Assembly: GCA_046346965.1 (NCBI GenBank)
Contig: JAXMHB010000004.1
Span: 62,001-126,000, forward strand
Length of the DNA stretch: 64,000 bases
Reading direction: 5' to 3'
Source: JAXMHB01 sp046346965
GTDB lineage: Bacteria > Pseudomonadota > Gammaproteobacteria > Xanthomonadales > SZUA-5
How positions within the stretch are numbered: position 1 is the stretch's first letter; every line of letters starts with the position of its first letter. The notes beneath the pieces were generated by a model. It saw only the letters and a program-made list of their open reading frames with translations. It was not told the DNA's origin and did not search any database. The translations under genes were made by a program, and so were the position numbers. This document shows positions 36,464 through 45,811 of the stretch, piece by piece.

Positions 36464-39400
36464 ACGCCCGGGCCGGTATCCGCCAGCGGGTATGGCGCTG
36501 GGCGCGCGTCGCGCTGACCGGCCTGTTGCTGCTGGCGACGCTGCCCGTCGCTGCGACGCAGGACGAGAGCGTGCCTGCGAGCGGCTACTACCCGCAGGCC
36601 GGCGAGCAGTTCTTCCTGCTCTCGGACGCCAGCTACGCCAGCGACGAGGTCGCCCGCGTGCGCTTGGAGGCGCCCGGCCGCGACTATCGCCGCTACACCA
36701 TGGAGGGCTACGGTGGCGCCGATATCCGCGTTTATCGGGTGCCGGATCCGCTCGCCTTTCTGCAGAAGCAGAAGAATCTGCATCGATTGCAGACCGAAGC
36801 CAACTTCCGCGGCGAAGGCCTGGCCAACGCCTTGGCCTATCTCTGGGACAACTGGTATCGGCAATCGCGCCGCGCCATGCAGAAGGCCTTCTCCTACGAG
36901 GCGCGCAAGACCGTCACCGAGCACGCGCCGGCGCTCAGCCTCGGCGATACGATCACCGAGCCCACGCGTTACACCGCGCAGCCGCAGTTCGCGCCGATCC
37001 AGGGGCTGCAACTGGTTGATCAGTTTCGCTATCCGCTGTGGGACGCCAAACCGATCGAGCCGCCGAAGGATGTGGAGCTCGCGGGTTCCTCCAGTGAATT
37101 CATCGCGCCCGCCGACGGCAATGTCTACATCCCGGTCGGCAAGCGCGAGCCGGGGCTGTACATCGTCGAGGCGCTGATCGGCAATTACCGCGCAACCACG
37201 GCGCTGTTCGTCTCCGATACCGTTGCGATCACCAAGATCGCCGGCAACGATCTGCTGGTGTGGACCGCGCGCAAGCACGAGGGTACGGCCGTCGCCGGCG
37301 CCCGCTTGCTGTGGACCGACGGCGTCGGCGTGCTGACCCGCGCCGAAACCGACGCGCAGGGCCTGGCAAGGCTCAGTCACCTGAGCCCGGAGCGCTCCTA
37401 TGTGCTGGGCCAGGACGCCGACGGCGGCGTGTTCGTCTCCGAGAACTTCTATTACGACAGCGAGATCTACAACACCAAGCTGTATGCCTTCACCGATCGC
37501 CCGCTGTACCGGCCGGGAGACTGGGTGGAGGTCAAGGTGCTCGGGCGCGAGTTCAAGAATGCGCGCGAGTCGGTGCTGCCGGCGGCCGGGCCGATCAGCC
37601 TTACGGTGATCGACGCCAATGGCACCACGCTGCAGACGCTGGAGCGCCGCTTCGATGGCCTGTCTGGCAGCGCAGCGCGCTTTCAGTTGCCGGACAACGC
37701 CACCGCCGGCGGGTACGAACTGCGGCTGGGCTATCAGGGGCAGCTCTACAGCAGTGCCTTCCGCGTCGCCGAGTACATCAAGCCGCACTTCGAGATCGTG
37801 CTCGATCTGGCCAAGCCCGACTATCGCACCGGCGAGGCGGTCGAAGGTCAGCTGTCGCTGCTCTATCCGGATGGCAAGCCGGTTCAGAACGCGAAGATCG
37901 ACATCAGCCTGCGCGCCCAGCAATTGTCCATGGTGGACAACGAATTGCAGTACCTTGGCCAGTTCCCGGTCGAGTTGCAGACGGCCACGCTGAGCTCCGA
38001 CAGCGAGGGCCATGCGGCCCTGAGTCTGCCCAAGGCCGATAAACCGTCTCGCTATCTGCTGACGGTGTTTGCCAGCGACGGCGCGGCTTTCCGCGTCAAG
38101 ACCAGCAAGGAGATCCTGATCGAGCGCGGCGCCGCGCAGTATCGGCTGGAGTCCGATCGTCGCTTCAGCGCTGCCGGCGATTCCGTGGCCTTCCGCTATC
38201 GCCTGGAAGGGCAGGGCGAGGACCGTCCCACACGCTACGAGTGGATCCGCCTGGAAGATCAGAGCACTGGCGGCGGCAGTCTGAGCGCCGACAGCGCAAG
38301 CTTCGAGGTCGAGTTCGACAAACCGGGCACCTACAACCTGAGCCTGCGCGACGATCAGGGCATGATCCTCGGCGCCACCGGGCACGCCGTCAGCGGCGAT
38401 GGCGTCAAGGCCTCGCCTGGCAGCATCGAGATCGTGTTCGATCGCGCCGAGTACCAGGCAGGCGATGTGGCCGAGGCGCTGATCACTTTCCCGGAGCCGG
38501 TCAAGGATGCCCTGCTGACGCTGGAACGCGATCAGGTAGAAGCCACCGCCTTGATCTCCGAGGGCGCCGACTGGCTGCAACTCAAGCACATCGCCGACAC
38601 CCAGTACCGCGCCCGCATCCCGGTGGCCGAGCACTTCGCGCCGAATCTGACCTTCTCGGTGCTGTACACCAAGGCTGGCGATTACAGCTTCCAGAATGCC
38701 GGCATCCGGGTCACGGTGCCGAGCATCGCGGTCGACATCAAGACCGATCGTGAGGTGTACAAGCCGGGCGAGATGGTCCAGGTGGAGTTGAGCACGCAGT
38801 TTGCCGGCAAGCCGGTGCCGGCGCGGCTGACCGTGTCGGTGGTCGACGAAATGATCTACGCGCTGCAGCCGGAGATTGCGCCGGCGATCGGCGAATTCTT
38901 CTACCACCCGCGCCGCAACAATGTGCGCACCAGCGCCAGTCTGGCCTTCATCAGCTACGACGTCGCGCTGCCGGGCGCGCTCGGCGCGCCAGAAGGCACC
39001 CAGCGCAGCGAGCGCGGCGTCAAAGTGCTGGAGCGCCCGCGCCGCGAGGAAAAAGACACGGCGGCCTGGGAGCCGGACCTGGTGACCGGCGCCGATGGCA
39101 AAGCGCGCTTCAGTTTCCGCATGCCGGATTCGCTGACGCGCTGGCGCATCACCGCGCGCGCGATCAACGCGGACGGCGTGGTCGGGCAGCGCCAGAGCTT
39201 CCTGCGTTCCGAGCAAGCTCTGTATCTGAAATGGACTGGCCCAACGCGCTTCCGCACCGGCGATCAACCGGCGCTCGGCGTGCTCGCTTTCAACCAGGGG
39301 CAGGCCAGCGTGAACGCCGAACTGGCGATCAGCTGGGGCGGCGAGCAGCAACGTCAGCCGGTCAGTCTGCCGGCGGGCGTCAGCTACTGGCCGGTGCCGC

Positions 39401-41034
39401 TGGCGGCGATCGCCAATGGCGCGCTGACGCTCAGCCTGAATCAGGGCAGCGCGGTGGCCGACAGCCTGCAGGTCGCGCTGCGTGCCGATGGCGCTGGCTG
39501 GCAGCAGCTGCACAGCATCCCGCTGACGCTGTCCGCGCAGAGCACCGCGATCGAGTTGCCGGCGGATGCCACCGGGCTCAGTTTGCGCCTGAGCGCAGGC
39601 GCGGCGGACTGGTATCGGGCTGCTTTGGATGATCTGATCGAATATCCCTGGGGCTGCGTCGAGCAGACCGCCAGCCGTCTGCTGCCCTTGAGCCTGGCCT
39701 TCCCGAGCATGGCCGGTGGCGAGGCGCGCATCGTCGACCGCCTGCGGCTGACCTTGCAGCAAAGTCGCTTGCGGCTGGTGCACATGTCCGGCCCGAATGC
39801 GCGCTTCAGCTGGTGGGGCCAGAGCGAAGATGAAGACGCCTTTCTGACCGGCTATGCCTACTACGCCGATTGGTACGCCAGCCGCGCGCTGGGGCTGTCG
39901 CTGCCGCCGGAGCACTGGCAGCGCGTGCTGGAGCTCTACGCCGAGCGCGCCGAGCAGACGCCGCTGCTGCAGCGCGTACTGATTCTGGACTTCGCCCACA
40001 CCATGGAGCTGCCGATCAAGTCGCTGTTGACCGGCGTGCTCGATCAACTGGCGGACGCGCAGTCCCAGCGAGTGGCGCTCGATGCCGTCGACAGTCTGGT
40101 GCTGTACGCGCCGGATTCCGAGCTCGGCATGGCGATGGCGCGTGTGCTGGCGAGCCGACTGGCGGCTGCGACCCGGGTGCCGGTGCCGGTGGGCGTGAGC
40201 TCGCGTCGCGGCGCGGACGAGGCCATGCTCGGCGCCAGCGCGCTGCCGCTGGCGCGCGCCGCACTGTGGTATCGCGGCACGCCGGATGCGGCGCAGGCGC
40301 AGTCGCTGTTTGCGGAGCTGGCGCCCGAGCAGGCGACGCTGGATCGCGCGCTGGTGCTGACCTGGCTGGGGCAGGGCGCGGGCGCGTCCGACGGTGCCGC
40401 AAGCGCCGCGCTGTCGGCGCCGTGGGCGTTGGATGACGCGGCTGGCAGCGCGCTGCGCTGGCATTGGAACGGCGCCACGCTGCCGACCAGCGTCGAACTG
40501 GCAGCACCGCCCACCGCACCGCTGCAGGCGCGTCTCAGCTACTACAGTGCCGCCCCGAGCGGCAACGAGGTGCCGGTCGCGATCCGGCGCAAGCTGTGGC
40601 GGCTGGAGCAGGGCGAGGAAGCCTTCAAGTTCACCGCCGTCGCGGTGGAGCCGGGCGAGGCGCTGGCCTCCGATCGCCTGTATCTGGACGAGATCACATT
40701 GACGGTCGAGGGCGAACAGAGCCTGCGCTACGGCTTGGTCGAGGTGCCGCTGCCGCCGGGCGCCGAGATCGAGCGCACCACCTGGGGCGTCAGCGTCGCT
40801 GGGCTGGACGGTGAGGAAGCGCAGGCGCTGGAGAAGGCCCGTTTCGAGCCCGGACAGCTGAGTTACGGCGTCCCAGTGGACAGCCTGAGCGGCAGCATCC
40901 GTTTCCGCCATCTGCTGCGCTTCTCGCAGAAGGGGCAATTCCAGCTGCCGCCGGCGCGCTACCAGCGCATGTATGCGCCGGAGCAGCAGGCGTTTGAGGC
41001 ACCGGTGGCGCTCGGCGCGATCGAGGTGCGCTGA
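36460..41034 (+). CDS. yfaS: Bacterial alpha-2-macroglobulin with thioester motif (YfaS-like)
   Basis: A 1524-residue periplasmic protease-trap protein. A signal peptide (VALTGLLLLATLPVAA) is followed by tandem macroglobulin beta-domains; YRPGDWVEVKVLGREF and VYKPGEMVQVELSTQFAGKPVPA are typical MG motifs. The bait region lies near residues 840-880 and the thioester domain begins about 1050. Cys1066 sits in WGCVEQTASRLL, matching the CxEQ thioester sequence. The end carries the receptor-like C-terminal domain. It is believed to entrap proteases that reach the periplasm. Context is yfaA-T-S-Q-P. The thioester is notable: as I recall, E. coli YfaS-type proteins often lack it. Confidence 0.92.
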   Translation: MNARAGIRQRVWRWARVALTGLLLLATLPVAATQDESVPASGYYPQAGEQFFLLSDASYASDEVARVRLEAPGRDYRRYTMEGYGGADIRVYRVPDPLAFLQKQKNLHRLQTEANFRGEGLANALAYLWDNWYRQSRRAMQKAFSYEARKTVTEHAPALSLGDTITEPTRYTAQPQFAPIQGLQLVDQFRYPLWDAKPIEPPKDVELAGSSSEFIAPADGNVYIPVGKREPGLYIVEALIGNYRATTALFVSDTVAITKIAGNDLLVWTARKHEGTAVAGARLLWTDGVGVLTRAETDAQGLARLSHLSPERSYVLGQDADGGVFVSENFYYDSEIYNTKLYAFTDRPLYRPGDWVEVKVLGREFKNARESVLPAAGPISLTVIDANGTTLQTLERRFDGLSGSAARFQLPDNATAGGYELRLGYQGQLYSSAFRVAEYIKPHFEIVLDLAKPDYRTGEAVEGQLSLLYPDGKPVQNAKIDISLRAQQLSMVDNELQYLGQFPVELQTATLSSDSEGHAALSLPKADKPSRYLLTVFASDGAAFRVKTSKEILIERGAAQYRLESDRRFSAAGDSVAFRYRLEGQGEDRPTRYEWIRLEDQSTGGGSLSADSASFEVEFDKPGTYNLSLRDDQGMILGATGHAVSGDGVKASPGSIEIVFDRAEYQAGDVAEALITFPEPVKDALLTLERDQVEATALISEGADWLQLKHIADTQYRARIPVAEHFAPNLTFSVLYTKAGDYSFQNAGIRVTVPSIAVDIKTDREVYKPGEMVQVELSTQFAGKPVPARLTVSVVDEMIYALQPEIAPAIGEFFYHPRRNNVRTSASLAFISYDVALPGALGAPEGTQRSERGVKVLERPRREEKDTAAWEPDLVTGADGKARFSFRMPDSLTRWRITARAINADGVVGQRQSFLRSEQALYLKWTGPTRFRTGDQPALGVLAFNQGQASVNAELAISWGGEQQRQPVSLPAGVSYWPVPLAAIANGALTLSLNQGSAVADSLQVALRADGAGWQQLHSIPLTLSAQSTAIELPADATGLSLRLSAGAADWYRAALDDLIEYPWGCVEQTASRLLPLSLAFPSMAGGEARIVDRLRLTLQQSRLRLVHMSGPNARFSWWGQSEDEDAFLTGYAYYADWYASRALGLSLPPEHWQRVLELYAERAEQTPLLQRVLILDFAHTMELPIKSLLTGVLDQLADAQSQRVALDAVDSLVLYAPDSELGMAMARVLASRLAAATRVPVPVGVSSRRGADEAMLGASALPLARAALWYRGTPDAAQAQSLFAELAPEQATLDRALVLTWLGQGAGASDGAASAALSAPWALDDAAGSALRWHWNGATLPTSVELAAPPTAPLQARLSYYSAAPSGNEVPVAIRRKLWRLEQGEEAFKFTAVAVEPGEALASDRLYLDEITLTVEGEQSLRYGLVEVPLPPGAEIERTTWGVSVAGLDGEEAQALEKARFEPGQLSYGVPVDSLSGSIRFRHLLRFSQKGQFQLPPARYQRMYAPEQQAFEAPVALGAIEVR

Positions 41035-41037
41035 ACC

Positions 41038-42663
41038 GTGCCAGCGCGCGCCCTGCTGCTGGTGCTGGCCCTGGGCTGGGCGCAGGCGCTCGCGGCGGGC
41101 TCGGCTGGCCTGGAACTGGCGGTGTGGCAGCAGGGTCGCACCCAGCTGCTGCTCGGCGGGCCGGGCGATATCAGCACGCTGACGACGCCGCTGGGCAGCC
41201 TCTGGAAGCTCTATGTGCACGCCTGGCTGGTGGACACTGCCGCCGCCGATGCGCCCTATCGCTGTCGCGGCGGCGTGCGCGAGGAGGTCTACTGCTGCGA
41301 GGTGGGCGAGGAGATTCATCGCGATCAGGCACTGGTGCGCTCGTGCGGCCTGTATTACGAGGCGCGCCGGGCGGAGATCGACCGTGCCGACTGGTCGAGC
41401 TACTGGCGTGCGCGCCACGCGCCGGATTGGCTGGTGGCGCTGGACGAACTGCAACCCGGCACGCAGGTCCCGGTCGATACGCTGCTGGCCACTTTGGCTG
41501 ATCTGCCGGCGCAGGTCGAGCTGCGGCGCGTGCTGCTGGATGTCAGCGTGACGGCGCGCGATCCGGCCGTCATCGGTCATTTGGGTGGCGTGCTGCGCGC
41601 CAAGACCTGGAGCTGGCGCGATCCGCTCGATCCCGCGCGGCGCATCGGCGGCTTCGCCGGCTGGCTCGTGGACGGCACGCCGGTCTGGGCGCGCGCGGCA
41701 GGCAGCAGTCAGCAGGTGCTCTCGAAGCATGCCCTGGCGCTGGCCGCGGCGCTGCGTCCGGCACAATCACTCGACGCCGGCGAGTGCGTGGATGTGCGCT
41801 TGTTTGCGCGCTACCCGATCCGGCGCGTGCTGCAGAACGGACGCGGCGTGCGCCCTGGGGCATTGCAGGGCCGGTACACGGTCGAGTTCGCCAACGGCAA
41901 CACGCTCGACATCAGCAGCCTGGGTGAGACCTTTCTGGCGCAATCGGGCGGCGTGCCCGAACTGCACGCACGAATCTCGCGCGAGGACTATGTGGCGCGG
42001 GTCATCGATCGCGAGGCCGACGCCCGCCAGACCGAGGCGGCACGCGCGCTCGCAGTGGCGATTCGCAGCTATCTCAAACAGAACGCCGGCCATCAGGGCA
42101 GCTGTCTGACGATGCAGGACAGCAGCGCGCAGCAGCGCGTGGCGCCGCGCCCGGCCAGCCCTGCCGCGCGCGCCGTCGCCGCCTCGACCGCCGATCTGAT
42201 TCTGGCGGACGTCCCGGTGCGCTACCACCTGGACCAGAGCGCCGACGGACAGCTGAATTGGACAGCGGCGCAGGCCCGCGCGGCCCAGGGCGCGCGCTTC
42301 GATCAGATCCTGCGCGAGGTCTGGCCGCGCGGCAGTCTGTCGCGCTGGGACGGCGCCAGTGCCAGCTGCCGGCGTCTGGAGCAGGCCGCGGAATGGCTGA
42401 AGCGCAGCCTCAGCGGCTGGCGCGCCCGGCTCGACCAGGAGCCTGGCTACGCCCCCACGCGCGAGTTCGATGTCTGCCTGCTGCGCTACGGGCGTCCCTA
42501 CGTGGATCGCGAGCGCCGGCGCCTGTATGTGCGCGGGCTGCAAAGCTTGCAAGACCGTCTCGACCTGACGCACGAGTATCTGCATTTGGCCTTTTCCGCC
42601 CATCCCAATGGGCTCCGCGAGGACTACATCGAAGGCCTCGCACAAACACTGCTGCTGGAGTGA
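41038..42663 (+). CDS. yfaQ: DUF2300 secreted protein (YfaQ-like)
   Basis: A 541-residue protein beginning with GTG 41038 and a signal peptide (LLLVLALGWAQALAAG). Ser54-Leu-Trp-Lys57 (SLWK) fits the SxxK of penicillin-binding enzymes; RSCG and KTWSWRD with GGFAGWLV follow in the right order for SxN and KTG motifs. A middle segment (REDYVARVIDREA...EAARALAVAIRSYL) resembles SpoIID-type proteins. Near the C-terminus is HEYLHLAF, an HExxH motif. Family DUF2300 is uncharacterised. Three-base gap to the macroglobulin gene, so cotranscribed. Confidence 0.82.
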   Translation: MPARALLLVLALGWAQALAAGSAGLELAVWQQGRTQLLLGGPGDISTLTTPLGSLWKLYVHAWLVDTAAADAPYRCRGGVREEVYCCEVGEEIHRDQALVRSCGLYYEARRAEIDRADWSSYWRARHAPDWLVALDELQPGTQVPVDTLLATLADLPAQVELRRVLLDVSVTARDPAVIGHLGGVLRAKTWSWRDPLDPARRIGGFAGWLVDGTPVWARAAGSSQQVLSKHALALAAALRPAQSLDAGECVDVRLFARYPIRRVLQNGRGVRPGALQGRYTVEFANGNTLDISSLGETFLAQSGGVPELHARISREDYVARVIDREADARQTEAARALAVAIRSYLKQNAGHQGSCLTMQDSSAQQRVAPRPASPAARAVAASTADLILADVPVRYHLDQSADGQLNWTAAQARAAQGARFDQILREVWPRGSLSRWDGASASCRRLEQAAEWLKRSLSGWRARLDQEPGYAPTREFDVCLLRYGRPYVDRERRRLYVRGLQSLQDRLDLTHEYLHLAFSAHPNGLREDYIEGLAQTLLLE

Positions 42664-42666
42664 GTG

Positions 42667-43446
42667 ATGAGAATGCTTTGGGCATTGACGCTGTCGACCG
42701 TCCTGCTGCCGGTCGGTGCCGGCGCGACCGAGGTCCAGATCGATACGCCGCGCGGTGGTTGGCGCAGCAGCGTCGGCGACGGCAGCAATTTCAGCCAGCG
42801 CGTGCAGTACCCGGCCTCCATCGTGAACTCGCCAGAGGATCAGGCTGACACGGCGCGCGTACGCGGCCATATCGCCGCCGCCTCACCGAAGAATCCAGCG
42901 CTGCTGGTGGTCAACGGCGTGGCGATGCCGCTGCGGATCGAGGAGGACGGCAGCTTCGACCGCCCGTACGTGTTTCCGTCCGGCAGCAATAGCGTCGAAG
43001 TCCGTGCGGGCGACCGCAGCGGCAGTCGTCGCGTGCAGTTTCTGAGCGACGGCAAGGGACAGACGCCGGCACGTTTGCGCGTGTTGCTGGCCTGGGACAG
43101 CGACAACACCGACCTCGACCTGCACGTGGTCACGCCCGACGGCGCCCATGTGTACTACGCCAACCGGGTTGCGCCCAACGGCGGCGCGCTGGATGTCGAC
43201 GTCACCACCGGCTACGGCCCGGAGATCTACGCCACGCCCACGCCCTTGAACGGTACCCATCTGGTGTACGTGAACTATTACGGCGGATCGCAGGACATGG
43301 ACGAGGATGGCAACGGCGCGATCACCACCGCGACCATCACCATCATCTCGCAGGAAGGCACCGCCAACGAGAAGATCGAGAGCGTGCAGGTGCCGCTGCG
43401 GGCGGCCGGTGAGCTCACGCTGGTGAAGCGCTTCAGCTATCCGTGA
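42667..43446 (+). CDS. yfaP: DUF2135 secreted protein, second paralogue (YfaP-like)
   Basis: A 259-residue protein with signal peptide (LWALTLSTVLLPVGAGA) and the DUF2135 core strands ARLRVLLAWDSDNTDLDLHVVTPDG and YGPEIYATPTPLNGTHLVYVNYYGG. It parallels the first DUF2135 protein of this operon closely in length and in the end (ELTLVKRFSYP against DLQLIKSFRY). ATG 42667 preferred to a GTG one codon earlier. Last gene of the operon, ending at a hairpin. Confidence 0.88.
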   Translation: MRMLWALTLSTVLLPVGAGATEVQIDTPRGGWRSSVGDGSNFSQRVQYPASIVNSPEDQADTARVRGHIAAASPKNPALLVVNGVAMPLRIEEDGSFDRPYVFPSGSNSVEVRAGDRSGSRRVQFLSDGKGQTPARLRVLLAWDSDNTDLDLHVVTPDGAHVYYANRVAPNGGALDVDVTTGYGPEIYATPTPLNGTHLVYVNYYGGSQDMDEDGNGAITTATITIISQEGTANEKIESVQVPLRAAGELTLVKRFSYP

Positions 43447-43449
43447 TCG

Positions 43450-43467
43450 TGGGCCGCGACGCGGCCC
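43450..43467. terminator. Bidirectional hairpin terminator
   Basis: Seven-bp perfect stem GGGCCGC-GAC-GCGGCCC between the stop of the yfa operon and the stop of the convergent lipase gene. No T-run. A terminator role is inferred from position. Confidence 0.55.
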
Positions 43468-43473
43468 GCAGCC

Positions 43474-44262
43474 TCAGAGCAGTTGCGCGAGGCGGAACTG
43501 GTGCGGCTTGCGATACAGCAGCGAGCGCACCAGACCGGCGCGTTCAAAGGGTTTCCAGCCGCCTTCGGGTTGCGACAGACGGTCGGCGATCGCCCACAAG
43601 ACCAGCGGATTGACGCCCATGCCGAGGTGACTGGCAGCGACTTCGATGTTCTCGCTGCAAGGCGCCTCGGGCGCCAGGCTGACCTTCCACGACACGATGC
43701 CGTCGGCTTTGCTGAAGATCGAGGTGTTCGGCATGCTCGGCTGAGCACTGGCCAGTTCGTGCAGTTCCGGGTCGTCGGTACGCCAGCCACTCACGGCTTC
43801 GAACACCTTCCACGCATTGGTCGCCCGCGCGTGCGCCTGGACCGGCGAGCCCAGCGTGATGACGTTGCGTACATGTTCCGGCATCCGCGCGCCCAGCGCC
43901 CGCGCCATCGCGCCGCCTAGCGACCAGCCCACCAGGCTCACTTTCTGGCCATGCTTGCGCTGGATCTGACGCACCCGGGCAATCAGTTTGGGCACGGTCT
44001 CGCCGCGCGGACCAAAGTTGACGCCGAGCTTCCACGGATGCGCCGCGTAGCCCAATTCCTCCAGAAAGCGCCGCAGCGGATAGGTGCTGGCATCCCCGGC
44101 GACCAGCCCCGGCAGTACCAGCACCGGATGGCCATCGCCGCGCGGGGCGCGCTTCAGCCAGGGCCAACTGACGGCAAAGGACGCCCACTCGAACACGGCG
44201 CGGGATTCCAGCGCCAGCAACAGACGCGAAGGAGGCTTGGGCTGATCGTGAGCAGGGTTCAT
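43474..44262 (-). CDS. Alpha/beta hydrolase, lipase-like
   Basis: A 262-residue serine hydrolase. HPVLVLPGLVAGDASTYPLRRFLEELGY begins the fold, VSLVGWSLGGAMAR holds the nucleophile elbow GWSLGG, and the later Asp/His are in DGIVSW and ASHLGMGVNP. Resembles triacylglycerol lipases of the PGAP1-like group. The start overlaps the stop of the wax-ester synthase gene (ATGA), so the two lipid enzymes are in one operon, acyltransferase first. Confidence 0.85.
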   Translation of the reverse strand: MNPAHDQPKPPSRLLLALESRAVFEWASFAVSWPWLKRAPRGDGHPVLVLPGLVAGDASTYPLRRFLEELGYAAHPWKLGVNFGPRGETVPKLIARVRQIQRKHGQKVSLVGWSLGGAMARALGARMPEHVRNVITLGSPVQAHARATNAWKVFEAVSGWRTDDPELHELASAQPSMPNTSIFSKADGIVSWKVSLAPEAPCSENIEVAASHLGMGVNPLVLWAIADRLSQPEGGWKPFERAGLVRSLLYRKPHQFRLAQLL

Positions 44263-45668
44263 GGCGTCGTCCTTTCTTCCAAAATCTGCAATCCGCGTGC
44301 CAACGCCCGCGCGATGGTGTCCGGACGGGCCACGACATCCTTGGCGCTGATCAGCCCGAAATACAGCGTGCCGGCATAGCTCTGCAGCGTGATGTTGAGC
44401 GCCAGTCCGTGGGTGACAATCGACACCGGGTAGTAGCGCTGCACATGGGCGCCGGCCAAGTACAGATCCACCGGCGGCCCCGGCACATTGCTGACCACCA
44501 GATTGGCCAGCGGCGGCAGATGTTCCGAGATGCGGCCGCGTGCCCACAAACGACTGAGTCCCGAGGCCCAGATCGGCGCGGCCAGACCCGGGAAATCGGT
44601 GGGTATCAGGTCCTTGAAGGCACTGACGCGCGATTTGATCGTCGCCGTGGCCTCCCGAATCGCCTGCAGGCGCTGGATCGGATCCGCAATCTCGGTGGGC
44701 AGCCGACACTGCACCATCGACACCTGATTGTTGGCCTCGCCATCGCCGGCCCCGCGCAGCGACACCGGCATGCCGACCACTAGCGACTCGGCGGGTAGGT
44801 CCTTGTTTTTCTTCAGGTACTCCCGCAGGGCGTGGGCCACCAGCGCCATCACCACATCATTCAGGCTGACCTGGTGCGCGCGCGCCAGACGCTTGACCCG
44901 CGCCAGTTCGATCTCGGCGATAGCGAAGGCGCGCTCCGGACCGATATGGACATTGAACGCGGTCCGCGGCGCCAGCAGCACGTTCTCGCGCAAGCGCTCG
45001 ATCATGCTCGAAGCTTCGCCTATCGCCTCGCGTGCCAGTTTCAGCGTGCCGGGCACCGCTCGGATCAGGCGTGCGAATTGCTGCACGGTCGCGCGCATGG
45101 CGGTGCCCGCGCGCGCTCGAGTGCCGGGCTGGTCCGCGGACGGCGGCTCTGCGCTCGGCTGTGCCGCCGCTTTGCGCGGAATCTTGGCCTCTACATCGAG
45201 CAGCGCCTGCGCCAACGCGACGCCGCCCTGACCATCAAGCAGCGCGTGGTGAATTTTCGAATACAGCGCCACCTCGCCACTGGCCAGTCCCTCGATCACG
45301 ACCAGACGCCACAAAGGAATATCGCGGCTCAGCGCCTCGGCATGCAGGTCGGCGACGCAACGCAGTAGTTGCGCCTCGGAGCCGGGTTTGGGCAGGCGCA
45401 TGCGCAGAATGTGCTGATCGAGATCGAGCGCGGGCACCTCGCCCCACATCGGATGGGCCAGTTCCAGCGGCGCCTCGATCAGTTTGCGGCGCAGCGCGCG
45501 CGCCTTGGGCAGGCGTTCCGCGATCAGCGCCTGCACCGCGGCGTGAAAATCGTAGCCTTTGCGCCGCGGCGGCTTCAGCAGCATCAGACTGCCAACGTGC
45601 ATCGGGGTGCCGGCCGATTCCAGGTACAGAAAGGCGGCATCCAATCCGCTCAAGGTCCGCAATCGCAC
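44259..45668 (-). CDS. Wax ester synthase/diacylglycerol acyltransferase (WS/DGAT)
   Basis: About 469 residues. SGLDAAFLYLESAGTPMHVGSL is the family N-terminus, and IHHALLDGQGG contains the catalytic HHxxxDG motif. The C-terminal NLVVSNVPGPPVDLYLAGA block is the second conserved motif. It makes wax esters or triacylglycerol from acyl-CoA. Start: GTG 45668 has a GGAG site ten bases upstream and places the SGLD block six residues in, as is usual; ATG 45704 is a longer alternative. Coupled to the lipase-like hydrolase, a plausible storage-lipid pair. Confidence 0.85.
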   Translation of the reverse strand: MRLRTLSGLDAAFLYLESAGTPMHVGSLMLLKPPRRKGYDFHAAVQALIAERLPKARALRRKLIEAPLELAHPMWGEVPALDLDQHILRMRLPKPGSEAQLLRCVADLHAEALSRDIPLWRLVVIEGLASGEVALYSKIHHALLDGQGGVALAQALLDVEAKIPRKAAAQPSAEPPSADQPGTRARAGTAMRATVQQFARLIRAVPGTLKLAREAIGEASSMIERLRENVLLAPRTAFNVHIGPERAFAIAEIELARVKRLARAHQVSLNDVVMALVAHALREYLKKNKDLPAESLVVGMPVSLRGAGDGEANNQVSMVQCRLPTEIADPIQRLQAIREATATIKSRVSAFKDLIPTDFPGLAAPIWASGLSRLWARGRISEHLPPLANLVVSNVPGPPVDLYLAGAHVQRYYPVSIVTHGLALNITLQSYAGTLYFGLISAKDVVARPDTIARALARGLQILEERTTP

Positions 45669-45811
45669 TCGATGCTGCTCCGCCCGTTCGCGTGCGCGGA
45701 GCATATTCGAGCCGCGACAAGGAGTTGTTGTGCACTGCGCCATAGGCGCCACGCCGGCACGGGGCGGCGGCAAACTGCTAGCTTTCGCGCATCCCCAACT
45801 CCGCTACCTTC

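Noticed and set aside
36370..41766. 1798-codon open frame on the minus strand
   Set aside because: It is the antisense shadow of the macroglobulin and yfaQ genes in GC-rich DNA: no family motif, and amino-acid mix (Ala, Arg, Gln, Leu) typical of shadows.
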